Made by a program: the position numbers and the translations under genes
Shown here: one piece after another, positions 32,544 through 39,933 of the stretch
Numbering within the stretch: the first letter of the stretch is position 1
Layout of the letters: every line of letters starts with the position of its first letter
The notes under the pieces: model-generated
What the model was told of the DNA's origin: nothing
What the model saw: only the letters and a program-made list of their open reading frames with translations
Databases searched by the model: none
DNA from: Streptomyces chrestomyceticus JCM 4735
GTDB taxonomy: Bacteria; Actinomycetota; Actinomycetes; Streptomycetales; Streptomycetaceae
Reading direction: 5' to 3'
Length of the DNA: 64,000 nt
NCBI RefSeq assembly: GCF_003865135.1
Contig: NZ_BHZC01000001.1
Location: forward strand, 4,030,001-4,094,000

Positions 32544-33656
32544 ATGAGCACCCCTACCGTTCCGAAGTTGCGCACCCGCAAGCCGACGGGCGCCATCCCT
32601 TGGCCGAAGATCTTGCTTGAAGGTGAAGAGAAGGCGGGCAAGAGCTTTCTGGCCGCTTCCTTCACCGGCTGCGACCGCACCGGTCAGGCGTACTGGCTGG
32701 AGCTCGGCGAGGACACCGCCGACGAGTACGCCGCCGTGCCAGGGGCCGACTACCTGCTGATCGAGCACAACGGCACCTACCGCGACATCCTCGGCCAGAT
32801 CGAAGCCGTGCACGCCGAAGCCAAGCGCGCCGCCTCCGCAGGCGAGCCCCCCGTCGTGCTGGTGATCGACTCGGTTTCCCTGCTGTGGCGGATGCTCGTG
32901 AACTGGACGCAGGACCGCGGCCGGCGCAGCAAGACCGGGCAGAAGAAGCTGCGCTTCGACCCCGACGCGGAGATCAAGCCGGGCATGAACCTGTGGAACG
33001 ACGCCACCGAACGGTGGAACCGGGTGATGTACCTCGTTCGCACCATGCCCGGCATCGTGCTCCTCCTGGCGCGCGGCAAGGAAGTCCAGGCCGTCGACGG
33101 CGCGGGCGAACCCATACCGAACACGAAGACGTGGCGCGTCGAGGGCCAGAAGTCGCTGGCGTACGACGCCACCGTGTGGGTGCGGCTGCTACGCGGAGAC
33201 GATCACGCCTACGTGGTGGGCGCCCGCTCCCTGAAGTTCCAGGTCCCCCGCGAGGGCAAGCCCAAGGCGATGCCGAACTTCTCGGTCGAGTCGCTGGTGT
33301 TCGATCTCATGGGCTGCGGCCCCCACTCGGCGCCGCGCCAGGCCCCGCAGTTGACCGGGGACCTGGCTCAGCCGTGGATCACGGAAGTGGAGGAGACGGC
33401 CGAGAAGCACGGAATTCCGGGGCTCCAGAAGCTGTGGAAGAAGGTCGGGGCAGACAAGACCTTGAGTCGGGACGAGGTCAACGTGATCCGTCATGCGATC
33501 ACCCAGCAGGTAGCGGCGTTGAAGAACCCGCCGAAGATCGAAGATCCGACCAGCGACGCGGCCAGGCTACGAGCTGCGGCCCTCGCCGAGCAGGACGAAC
33601 AGGGCGAACCGGAGCCGGATCCGTTCGATGAGGCCCCCTACGCCCCCGCCGCCTGA
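32544..33656 (+). CDS. Sak4-like RecA-fold ATPase (phage recombination)
   Basis: 370 aa, ATG 32544. Walker A is GEEKAGKS at residues 27-34 and Walker B VVLVIDS near 107-113, in the AAA_24/Sak4 arrangement. Family members are RecA-core single-strand annealing or recombinase proteins of phages. The segment DPDAEIKPGMNLWNDATERW follows Walker B as in that family, and MPGIVLLLARGKEVQAVDGA carries the sensor strand. The C-terminal 120 residues (helical, acidic end EPEPDPFDEAPYA) resemble an SSB-interacting tail. With the neighbouring Cas4-like nuclease it could form an end-processing/annealing pair. Confidence 0.8.
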   Translation: MSTPTVPKLRTRKPTGAIPWPKILLEGEEKAGKSFLAASFTGCDRTGQAYWLELGEDTADEYAAVPGADYLLIEHNGTYRDILGQIEAVHAEAKRAASAGEPPVVLVIDSVSLLWRMLVNWTQDRGRRSKTGQKKLRFDPDAEIKPGMNLWNDATERWNRVMYLVRTMPGIVLLLARGKEVQAVDGAGEPIPNTKTWRVEGQKSLAYDATVWVRLLRGDDHAYVVGARSLKFQVPREGKPKAMPNFSVESLVFDLMGCGPHSAPRQAPQLTGDLAQPWITEVEETAEKHGIPGLQKLWKKVGADKTLSRDEVNVIRHAITQQVAALKNPPKIEDPTSDAARLRAAALAEQDEQGEPEPDPFDEAPYAPAA

Positions 33657-33726
33657 TCTTCCCTGTCTCGTTTCACGCTGGGCCCGCTCGTGCGGGCGGG
33701 CTCGGCGTGCCCTCTTGGAGAACCGC

Positions 33727-34875
33727 GTGACTGCAACACTGACCGAGCCCGCCCCGGTGTCGATCTGGGATGCTGCTGCCGCCGTCGACGCCCGGCGCCC
33801 CCGGTCACAGCAACGACAGCTCGGCGCGTCCGACACCGTGTGCCAGCGCCGTGCCGGATACGTCGTACACCAGGTGCCGCCCACGGATGCGCCGGACAAG
33901 AAGGCCGCGATCCTCGGTACCTATATCCACGCCGGACTGCTGGAGTCTGCTCGCACCGAGTACGGCTGGCTGGTGGAACGCACGGTCGCTGATGGCCGGA
34001 TCCGCGGACACATCGACGTCGTGCAGTTGGATGCCGCGACGGCCGCTCGGCTGCCGAAGCGGCACCGGCCTATCCAGCCGGCCGAGGTTCTGACGGTCGA
34101 GGACGTGAAGACGAAGTCGAGCCGCGTGTGGGACCGCGTCGTGCGGTACGGGCCGACGGCTGCCGAGGTACGGCAGGTCCTGCTGTACGCCGATCTGCTG
34201 CGCACGGTCGGGTTCGCGGATGTGCCGGGGCAGCGGTACCTGCACCGGATAGGGCCGGTGGACGTGCAGCGGATCCGCTTTCGCTTCGTGTGTCGGGATA
34301 CCGGCGAAGAACACATCGACGAGTTCGACTTCGATCCGTGGCTGGCGGACGAGGCCCGGTGGTGGGTGGGCCGGGTGCTGGAAGCGGACACTCCCGAGGA
34401 ACTGTCCCGTGATCACGATGGACCGGGCTTGCCCACGAAGACGCTGTGCGATTTCTGCCCATGGGCGTCGGCGTGCTGGCCAGGGGCGGCTCCGGGCAGC
34501 CCGGTGCAGACGGTCTTGGTACACGATGACGAGGACCGGGCGGCTGCGCTGGCTGAGTACGTGCGCCACCGTGAGCGGGAGAGCACATCCCGGAAGCGCA
34601 AGGAAGTGCTTCGGGCGATGCTCGACGACTCGCCGGAGGGCGCCTACGGGGACAACACGCTGCGCTGGGGCGGTGGCAACCCGAAGGAGGAGCCCGACCT
34701 GGAGGCGCTCGTTGACCAGTTCGAGAACGCCGGTCTGACGGTGCCGCTGGTTCCTGACGTGAGCGCCATGGTGGCCGTAGCCCGTCGCGCCGGCGTGGCG
34801 GTGCCGATGCGTAACGCGGCGGGACGGACGACTCCGCGCAGCATCAACGTCACGCGCACCTCTAGACGCCCCTGA
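33727..34875 (+). CDS. Cas4/RecB-like PD-(D/E)XK exonuclease with Fe-S cysteines
   Basis: 382 aa, GTG 33727 (TTGGAG upstream). Nuclease core: His/Asp in VADGRIRGHIDVVQL and the D-x-K motif in AEVLTVEDVKTKSS, then the QxxxY-type helix EVRQVLLYADLLRTVGF. A cysteine cluster KTLCDFCPWASACW (C-x2-C-x5-C) matches the Fe-S end of RecB/Cas4-like nucleases; a fourth Cys should be the upstream TVCQRRAGYV. It likely degrades or trims DNA ends for the Sak4-like protein next to it. No CRISPR array is present, so the Cas4 likeness is only by fold. Confidence 0.8.
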   Translation: MTATLTEPAPVSIWDAAAAVDARRPRSQQRQLGASDTVCQRRAGYVVHQVPPTDAPDKKAAILGTYIHAGLLESARTEYGWLVERTVADGRIRGHIDVVQLDAATAARLPKRHRPIQPAEVLTVEDVKTKSSRVWDRVVRYGPTAAEVRQVLLYADLLRTVGFADVPGQRYLHRIGPVDVQRIRFRFVCRDTGEEHIDEFDFDPWLADEARWWVGRVLEADTPEELSRDHDGPGLPTKTLCDFCPWASACWPGAAPGSPVQTVLVHDDEDRAAALAEYVRHRERESTSRKRKEVLRAMLDDSPEGAYGDNTLRWGGGNPKEEPDLEALVDQFENAGLTVPLVPDVSAMVAVARRAGVAVPMRNAAGRTTPRSINVTRTSRRP

Positions 34876-34888
34876 CGCCCTCGTGAGC

Positions 34889-34912
34889 GGCCCCGCACGA
34901 ACGTGCGGGGCC
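34889..34912 (+). terminator. Terminator-like hairpin
   Basis: GGCCCCGCAC, 4-nt loop, GTGCGGGGCC, then a pyrimidine-rich tract with CTTTTTG. 14 nt after the nuclease stop. It separates the recombination genes from the replication-type gene and may only attenuate transcription. Confidence 0.7.
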
Positions 34913-34965
34913 CGCCTTCCCTCTTTGATCTTTTTGAGCCCTGTGCTGCCTTGGAGGCATGTTCC

Positions 34966-35532
34966 GTGACCATTCTGCGCCGACACCTGACCTCTGGGTT
35001 CACGGTGATGCCCAACGCGGCGGTGAACGATGAGCGGCTGAGTTTCCGGGCGCGGGGCATCCTGACGTGGCTGATATCGAAGCCGGACAACTGGGAAGTG
35101 CGGATCACGGCGATCGCGGCTGCGGGGAAAGAGGGCCGGGAGGCCGTGGCGGAGGCGGTGCGGGAGCTGAAGAGGCTCGGTTACTACCGGGTGGTGACCG
35201 ACCGGGGCCCGGGTGGGCGGCTCTCGCGGTTCACCGAGGTGTACGACACGGCGCAGGACTGGGCCGCTGAAGAGTACGAGCGGCTGGAGGCACGACGGTT
35301 GTCCAGGAAGCTGTCCAAGAAGCTGGAGTCCGAGGCGCAGAGCCCGTCGGGGACCGAAGACGGGTTTCCGGGGGTCGGTGCACCGGAGGTCGGTGCACCG
35401 GAGGCGGGTGCGTCGGGGGTTCTAAGTAGTAACCACAACCAACACCTTCAGAAAGAACTCCCCCTACCCCCGCGGCTGTCGCCGCAGGGGGGCCAGTACC
35501 CACGGGCGACGAGAATCCAGTGGCCGCGGTGA
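34966..35532 (+). CDS. Phage replication-type winged-helix protein
   Basis: 188 aa, GTG 34966. The N-terminal 90 residues (TILRRHLTSGFTVMPNAAVN, DERLSFRARGILTWLISKPD, NWEVRITAIAAAGKEGREAV) form the helix-turn-helix domain of phage replication initiator/replisome organiser proteins (GFTVMPNxAVNDxRLSxRARG). The C-terminal part is low complexity with a near-perfect 15-bp direct repeat coding GVGAPEVGAPEAGAS and a lower-GC stretch (SSNHNQHLQKE, 35425-35460) that could include the replication origin. It overlaps the next gene by 13 nt. Confidence 0.75.
   Translation: MTILRRHLTSGFTVMPNAAVNDERLSFRARGILTWLISKPDNWEVRITAIAAAGKEGREAVAEAVRELKRLGYYRVVTDRGPGGRLSRFTEVYDTAQDWAAEEYERLEARRLSRKLSKKLESEAQSPSGTEDGFPGVGAPEVGAPEAGASGVLSSNHNQHLQKELPLPPRLSPQGGQYPRATRIQWPR
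35375..35414. repeat. 15-bp direct repeat in replication gene
   Basis: GGTCGGTGCACCGGA occurs twice head to tail with a third diverged unit, encoding (V/A)GAPE. Repeats inside an initiator gene can be iterons, the DNA sites of the encoded protein. Confidence 0.6.
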
Positions 35533-35825
35533 AGGAGGTGCCGGGTCGGGCGTGTGCTGCTCATCCGGATGCTCCGGGGCGTTCGTGCCGAGGGTGCGGG
35601 ACGAGTCCGCGCGCCCAGCGCGAGGCGGAGAAACGGGCAGAGAGGGAGCGGGTCAAACGGGCTGAGCGGTTGGCGAACGAGGACATGTTGGCGGAGGTTC
35701 GGCGCCGGCCGGGCGGGGACGGCTTGTCGGAGGTGGCCCGGCGCCGGATCGAAGAGATGCGTAGGGCGCGGCAGCAGGTGGTGGACCAGGGCTCTGGTGC
35801 GGGGGTGACATCGACCATGAAATAG
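35520..35825 (+). CDS. Basic coiled-coil protein, 101 aa
   Basis: Starts at GTG 35520 within the end of the replication-type gene. N-terminal HPDAPGRSCRGCGTSPRAQR contains a CxxC; the rest is a charged helix (EAEKRAERERVKRAERLANE, VARRRIEEMRRARQQVVDQG). The stop codon lies inside the AATAGGCCG repeat copy 3. Phage replication operons often have such a small Zn/coiled-coil partner of the initiator; the role is unknown. Confidence 0.65.
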   Translation: MAAVKEVPGRACAAHPDAPGRSCRGCGTSPRAQREAEKRAERERVKRAERLANEDMLAEVRRRPGGDGLSEVARRRIEEMRRARQQVVDQGSGAGVTSTMK

Positions 35826-35836
35826 GCCGTCGTTTA
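35820..35836 (+). repeat. AATAGGCCG repeat, copy 3
   Basis: AAATAGGCCGTCGTTTA overlaps the TAG stop of the 101-aa gene. No start codon follows closely; the next gene is 190 bp away, after copy 4. Confidence 0.65.
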
Positions 35837-35988
35837 TTATTCCGGTTGCGCTGATAGCCGACCGATTGACCACACCTAATACGAGCCTCACCCGATAGGC
35901 CCAGCAAGCGCCACCCAGCCTTGCACCGCGAGCCCACACCGCACCCGAGGGGGTGCAACACCGAAGCGAACGCTCAACCAGGCCGCTT

Positions 35989-36004
35989 AATAGGCCGCTA
36001 CTTT
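35989..36004 (+). repeat. AATAGGCCG repeat, copy 4
   Basis: AATAGGCCGCTACTTT, 31 nt before the 198-aa gene start, nearly the same spacing as copy 1. A partial copy AGGCCGC lies just upstream at 35980-35986. Confidence 0.7.
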
Positions 36005-36019
36005 AGAGAAGGGGGAGAC

Positions 36020-36616
36020 ATGGTGGACGCCTTCGTAACCGCATCGGACACCCCACAAGAGTGGGCCGACCTGAAGACAGAGCCCTCCGGAATCACGGCG
36101 GAGCTGAGGGACGAAGACCGACAGATGGCCGTGCACGGGTTCTTCGCCCCGGCCGAGCTGCTGGAGTTCGTCGATCTCACCGACGCCAGCGCGCGCACCG
36201 CGTGGGCGGTACGCCACTTCGGGCTGCCGACAGCTCCCCGCCGGATACGGCGCGTGGAAGGCGAGCCTGATGCCGGGGCCTCAACCTGCTGGACCCCCGA
36301 CCCGGCTGGGTTCACGTACGAGGTGCAAGCACCTTCGGGCACTCGCGCCGGACGCCTGTCGTGGACAGAAGTGCATGTCCAGGCCACCGAGCGACTGACC
36401 CCTGTGCGCTATGGAGCCCTGCGCCAAGCGGTCGAGGTCGAGCAGGCTCATGCGGCCGCATATACGACATGCCCCCTTCCGTACCGGACGGCCGAAGCGT
36501 GGAACGAGCTCTTCTACCGCTCGTGGTCGCGCCGTTCGGCCGCTCTGTCTCTGCGCTCAACGGCCGCGCTGAACGCCATCGTGCCCGCCGCCGTGGCCCA
36601 CCCGCCCCTCTTCTGA
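36020..36616 (+). CDS. Hypothetical phage protein, 198 aa
   Basis: ATG 36020 (GGGGGAG upstream). Begins MVDAFVTASDTPQEWADLKT. Central segments DEDRQMAVHGFFAPAELLEF and GFTYEVQAPSGTRAGRLSWT suggest an alpha/beta soluble protein. A Trp/Tyr-rich C-terminal helix follows (AEAWNELFYRSWSRRSAALS). Not recognised. It is preceded by repeat copy 4 and followed by the WhiB-like gene with 17 bp between. Confidence 0.6.
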   Translation: MVDAFVTASDTPQEWADLKTEPSGITAELRDEDRQMAVHGFFAPAELLEFVDLTDASARTAWAVRHFGLPTAPRRIRRVEGEPDAGASTCWTPDPAGFTYEVQAPSGTRAGRLSWTEVHVQATERLTPVRYGALRQAVEVEQAHAAAYTTCPLPYRTAEAWNELFYRSWSRRSAALSLRSTAALNAIVPAAVAHPPLF

Positions 36617-36633
36617 CGCCGCGAGGAATTTCC

Positions 36634-37092
36634 GTGATCACCCCCACCAAGCCGTCTACCTGGATCGATCTCGTACCGTGCGCCGCCAAGGATGGCTATG
36701 TGCCCGACGCTTCGCAGGTCGACTCGCCCAGCGACCTCATCGCCGCAAGCACTCCACTGATGCAGAACTGTGCGGACTCCTGCCCGTTCATCTCCCGGTG
36801 CTACGAGCGGGTGCGCCCGGAAGCCGGGCGGTTCGACGGCGTGTGCGCAGCCCGGGTGTGGATCAACGGAAGGGTGGTCGCGAAGGCCGAGGGCGCTCCG
36901 GCATTGGGCAAGCTCCCGTCCCGCGCGGGGAGTTGCGGCACTAGCGGAGGGGTGGCCGGGCACGGGCGAGTGGGGGAGCCTTTGTGTGGGGAGTGCCGGG
37001 AGGTGGCACTGCGCGCGCAGGTGCGCTCCGCCGGCCCAGCGAGCATCCGCAAGCGGTCACGAGGCAAGAGTTCCGTCGCGTCGGCCGCATGA
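36634..37092 (+). CDS. WhiB-like Fe-S protein with extra zinc-type motif
   Basis: 152 aa, GTG 36634. Cysteines at 16, 46, 50 and 56 (NCADSCPFISRCYERVRPEA) have the WhiB order C-xn-C-x3-C-x5-C, one residue longer than the usual C-x2-C step. They are followed by DGVCAARVW where WhiB proteins have G-(V/I)-W-G-G. Around residues 100-120 a second motif CGTSGGVAGHGRVGEPLCGE-C offers C/H/C/C ligands. WhiB proteins bind a 4Fe-4S cluster and sigma region 4 to control transcription; phage versions can block host WhiB2. A basic tail (RKRSRGKSS) could contact DNA. Last gene of the promoter-1 unit. Confidence 0.65.
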   Translation: MITPTKPSTWIDLVPCAAKDGYVPDASQVDSPSDLIAASTPLMQNCADSCPFISRCYERVRPEAGRFDGVCAARVWINGRVVAKAEGAPALGKLPSRAGSCGTSGGVAGHGRVGEPLCGECREVALRAQVRSAGPASIRKRSRGKSSVASAA

Positions 37093-37165
37093 TCGAAGCG
37101 CGCGGCGGGTGAGGTACACACCCGGACGAGCCGCTTCTCCAGGCGCTGGGCTCGATCGTCCGTAA

Positions 37166-37193
37166 TTGACACCCCTAACAGGCATAGTAGAAT
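37166..37193 (+). promoter_or_regulatory. Repeated early promoter, copy 2
   Basis: TTGACA (37166-37171), 16 bp ending CATAG, TAGAAT (37188-37193) then TTAGTTA. The best consensus match of the seven. Drives genes 37225-39283. Confidence 0.9.
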
Positions 37194-37224
37194 TTAGTTA
37201 TAACAGGGAGGGGAAACCCGCCTG

Positions 37225-37842
37225 ATGAACGAAAGGACCCCCGTGAACGCACCTACGCCCGACCCGCTGACCGTCCTGGCCACCGCCACCGACTACGGCC
37301 TCACCGAGCGCCAGGCCGAAGCCGCGCTCCTGCTGGCCGCGAACTACCTGGTCGACACCTGGCAGTTGCACGCAGACGCGATCGGCCAGGATCGCGCCGA
37401 CGGATCGGCCATGGAGCGATGGGCCGAGCAATTCACTCCCTGTCAGCGCCGGGCCGTACTTGAAGAGTCCATCACCGTCGTTCTCGCCGCTGGCGCCGAT
37501 TCCTCCCAGGTGCCCGGGTGCTCGTTCTCCGCCCCCGGCTGCCCCGCGTCATGCGCACCAGTCGGCCCCGCGTGCACATCCGCTGACGACCACTGGCACG
37601 CAACGGCCCGCCGCCGGCCGGGGCGGGCCGCGTCATACCCACTCGCCCGAAAGGAGAGGCAGACATGGGCTCCGTCGACTTCTACATCACCGCCTCCGGC
37701 CCCACCCTCGAAGCCGCTTTCAAGCAGGCACGCGAGGACGCCGCCGGGGAGCACGGCCACGGTGGCTACACCGGAACGATCGCCGAGAAACACGAGGTCA
37801 CGCTCATCCATACGGTCCCGCTCACCGAAGACGACGCCATGA
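37225..37842 (+). CDS. Hypothetical protein with doubtful C-terminal extension
   Basis: ATG 37225. Residues 1-110 look natural: a helical N-terminal domain (DPLTVLATATDYGLTERQAE, AALLLAANYLVDTWQLHADA, MERWAEQFTPCQRRAVLEES). After about residue 145 the sequence is Pro/Ser/Arg-rich and overlaps the next, well-supported gene by 178 nt in another frame. I infer that the original stop was lost through a small indel before 37665, so the true protein is likely shorter. The function is unknown. Confidence 0.5.
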   Translation: MNERTPVNAPTPDPLTVLATATDYGLTERQAEAALLLAANYLVDTWQLHADAIGQDRADGSAMERWAEQFTPCQRRAVLEESITVVLAAGADSSQVPGCSFSAPGCPASCAPVGPACTSADDHWHATARRRPGRAASYPLARKERQTWAPSTSTSPPPAPPSKPLSSRHARTPPGSTATVATPERSPRNTRSRSSIRSRSPKTTP

Positions 37843-37970
37843 AGCACGCGTACGGCCTGATCGACATATGCGACCCGCGCGTGGACGACAAGTGGGGCCC
37901 GGCCGGGGCTCTGCCCATCCGTGCGGATGGTGAAAGCACCTGGCTCCTCTTCGGCTGTGCCTCCTACTGA
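37665..37970 (+). CDS. Hypothetical protein, 101 aa
   Basis: ATG 37665 with a strong AGGAGAGG 6-13 nt upstream. Compact alpha/beta protein: MGSVDFYITASGPTLEAAFK, then EKHEVTLIHTVPLTEDDAMK and HAYGLIDICDPRVDDKWGPA. Similar small proteins with the DFYIxASGxTxEAAF opening occur in Streptomyces phages and plasmids. The function is unknown. Confidence 0.75.
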   Translation: MGSVDFYITASGPTLEAAFKQAREDAAGEHGHGGYTGTIAEKHEVTLIHTVPLTEDDAMKHAYGLIDICDPRVDDKWGPAGALPIRADGESTWLLFGCASY

Positions 37971-38035
37971 CACACCGCCGCTGGTTGCACCCGCAGCCGG
38001 CGGCCCGACACCTCTTGGAAGGACTTCACGCCCTG

Positions 38036-38359
38036 ATGCTGCATAGACGCCTGCCGCTGCTGGCGGTTGCCGACGTGATCAGCAGTCTCGACCTGAATTC
38101 GCGGCAGGTCCGCCGTGCCACCACAGCCATGGAGCACATCGTGCAGCGGGCCTTCGCGCGGCGCACCAGCGCCAAACGCCACCTCAGTTACGAAGAGTTC
38201 GCGGACACCGTGCCCGAATGCCACTGGACGCTGATGTTCGAAGTCTGCGCACTCATCCACCTCGAACGTTTCGCGGAGGCGTACGCACTGACCAGCGCAG
38301 CGCAAGCCCTTCACCCTTCCCCGGTGCCGACCGCTTCCCCGGCACTGAAGCACCGCTAA
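38036..38359 (+). CDS. Hypothetical helical protein, 107 aa
   Basis: Start taken as ATG 38036; GGAAGGA lies 12 nt upstream, somewhat far, and a TTG at 37985 is an alternative. Sequence: MLHRRLPLLAVADVISSLDL, NSRQVRRATTAMEHIVQRAF, HLSYEEFADTVPECHWTLMF. All-helical, no motif recognised. Same unit as the neighbouring genes. Confidence 0.55.
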   Translation: MLHRRLPLLAVADVISSLDLNSRQVRRATTAMEHIVQRAFARRTSAKRHLSYEEFADTVPECHWTLMFEVCALIHLERFAEAYALTSAAQALHPSPVPTASPALKHR

Positions 38360-38385
38360 TTGACCGAGCCGAAGAGGAATTACTC

Positions 38386-38808
38386 GTGTCCGACCACGCA
38401 TCCCTGCACCGCACCCTGATAACCACTTCCCGTTTCCTGGCCGATTTCTCTCACCCGGATCCGCACCTCGTGCTTGCCAACCACCGTGCCCTACTGCACT
38501 TGTGGGGACAGCTTTCCCCCACCCGCCGATGCCGGTTGCTGCTGGTGGCCTCATGGGCGGCACGCAACGCTCAGGCTGTGCGGGGGACGTTCCACGAGGA
38601 CCGCTTTGCCCACGAACTGATCGATGCCACGCGCAAGTGGACGGCCGACAAGCCGGGCGGCTCCCTGGAACAGTTCTGCGACGGGGTGCATCCCGCCTTC
38701 CTTGCCTGCACCTGGCTGACCTGCAAGGCGAACAACGAGCTGTCCCTGCTGGTCTTCCTGTCCCTGGCCGTACTGCTGTCCGCGGGCGGCTCCGGGAGGC
38801 AGATGTGA
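38386..38808 (+). CDS. Hypothetical protein, 140 aa
   Basis: GTG 38386 with AGAGGA upstream. Helical throughout: SDHASLHRTLITTSRFLADF, VLANHRALLHLWGQLSPTRR, CRLLLVASWAARNAQAVRGT. It ends in a hydrophobic segment (ELSLLVFLSLAVLLSAGGSG) that may be a membrane helix. The stop overlaps the next GTG (GTGA). Function unknown. Confidence 0.6.
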   Translation: MSDHASLHRTLITTSRFLADFSHPDPHLVLANHRALLHLWGQLSPTRRCRLLLVASWAARNAQAVRGTFHEDRFAHELIDATRKWTADKPGGSLEQFCDGVHPAFLACTWLTCKANNELSLLVFLSLAVLLSAGGSGRQM

Positions 38809-39283
38809 AACTCGGCGACCCCGTCTGGTTGCGTTACGCCGATGGCCGCCACGTTCTCGACGCCGAGGGCCTGCCCGTGGCCTTCGAGATCACGGCCGTC
38901 GACGCACTCGCCGCCAGTACCTGGTACCGGCTGACCACCGATCACCCAACTGCCAACGAGATCTTCAGCGGCTGGTACACCCGCCACCGCGTCACCCCTG
39001 TTTCGAGGCGGGGCACCGAAACCCCCACGAGGGGCGCAAGCGATGGTCGAGAGACGACTTCCAGCGCGGTGACTTCGCGAAGTACCGCGGCACTTGGTAC
39101 GAGGTACTGCGGGTCAACAACCGGTCGGTGACGATCCCGCACCTTCACCTCCACGCCAGCGGGGGCCTCGTGCGGGCCGAGGATGTCCGGCCCGGCTGGA
39201 CATGGACGGCGCCTTACGACGGACTCGCCGGCCGCATGCCTGCGGAGGAGATACGACAGCACCAGAAGGCACCCGCCTCCTAG
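38805..39283 (+). pseudogene. Frameshifted phage-type gene
   Basis: GTG 38805 opens MKLGDPVWLRYADGRHVLDA ... ASTWYRLTTDHPTANEIFSG, sensible to about 38995. The same frame then becomes low-complexity and ends at 39131. Another frame continues naturally from about 39010: RKRWSRDDFQRGDFAKYRGT, WYEVLRVNNRSVTIPHLHLH, VRPGWTWTAPYDG, stopping at 39281-39283. Joining the two needs a single indel in the C- and G-run region 39008-39034. Either the gene is broken or the sequence has an error. The intact product would be about 159 aa, with two small SH3-like barrel halves, function unknown. Confidence 0.7.
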
Positions 39284-39301
39284 TTCCGTAACGGTGCGTA
39301 G

Positions 39302-39329
39302 TTGACCCACCCCATAACGGTAGTAGAAT
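39302..39329 (+). promoter_or_regulatory. Repeated early promoter, copy 3
   Basis: TTGACC (39302-39307), 16 bp ending GGTAG (one change from CATAG), TAGAAT (39324-39329) then TTAGTTAA. Drives genes 39395-40931. Confidence 0.85.
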
Positions 39330-39338
39330 TTAGTTAAC

Positions 39339-39367
39339 GGGTGAGGGGGTGCCACACCCCCTCACCC
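39339..39367 (+). promoter_or_regulatory. 13-bp leader hairpin after promoter 3
   Basis: GGGTGAGGGGGTG, loop CCA, CACCCCCTCACCC: perfect. It begins about 10 nt after the -10 box, so it would be at the very 5' end of the transcript. It may stabilise the RNA or act as an early pause/attenuation structure. Confidence 0.75.
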
Positions 39368-39394
39368 TTCACGACCTCAAGGAGACACCTGACC

Positions 39395-39913
39395 GTGCAG
39401 CTCGACATACATCCCGGCAATACCCGGCAGGACGCCCGCTCCCTCGACTTCTACCTGGCCGCCCTCGCCCCCACGCCGCGCAACTTGATCTCGGCCATCG
39501 TCGCCTTCGCCCGCATCGACGAACTCGGCTGGGCCGCCCGCTCCGGCTACCCCGGCTCCGATGTCCAGTGGCCCGTCCAGTGCATGGTCTGCGGCTGGCA
39601 GGGCGAACGCTTCTACAGCCACCTGCGGCGCGCCAAGCCCCTCAAGCGCCACCAGAAGTGCGCACCCGCGTCCGACCACGCCCGAGCCCTCAGCGCCCTG
39701 AACTCATACGCGACGAGCACCTGCCCTTGCCGCACCCCTCACCCCACCAGGGAAGAAGACGTGGCTCGTCTGATCGAAATCTCCATCCGCGCCTGGCGCG
39801 AGTCCGACACCCGCCGCCTCCTGGCCGCACTCAAGCACCTCCTCGACCCATGCCCCGCTACGGCTCAGCGCGCCGCAGCCGCCAAGGCGTACGCCACCAC
39901 AACCCAGAAGTGA
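39395..39913 (+). CDS. Hypothetical zinc-ribbon-like protein, 172 aa
   Basis: GTG 39395 with AAGGAG upstream. Helical start (QDARSLDFYLAALAPTPRNL) then a zinc-type knuckle CMVCGWQGERFYSHLRRAKP-L-KRHQKC (C-x2-C ... H ... H-x3-C), and a second Cys pair TSTCPCRTPHPT. C-terminal helices (VARLIEISIRAWRESDTRRL). The finger-like motif suggests nucleic-acid binding. Function unknown. Confidence 0.65.
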   Translation: MQLDIHPGNTRQDARSLDFYLAALAPTPRNLISAIVAFARIDELGWAARSGYPGSDVQWPVQCMVCGWQGERFYSHLRRAKPLKRHQKCAPASDHARALSALNSYATSTCPCRTPHPTREEDVARLIEISIRAWRESDTRRLLAALKHLLDPCPATAQRAAAAKAYATTTQK

Positions 39914-39933
39914 CCAGAACCGGAAGAGAGCAC

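Noticed and set aside
35864..35900. Possible extra promoter (TTGACC near 35867) in the 35.9-kb spacer
   Set aside because: There is no CATAGTAGAAT at the fixed 16-bp distance.
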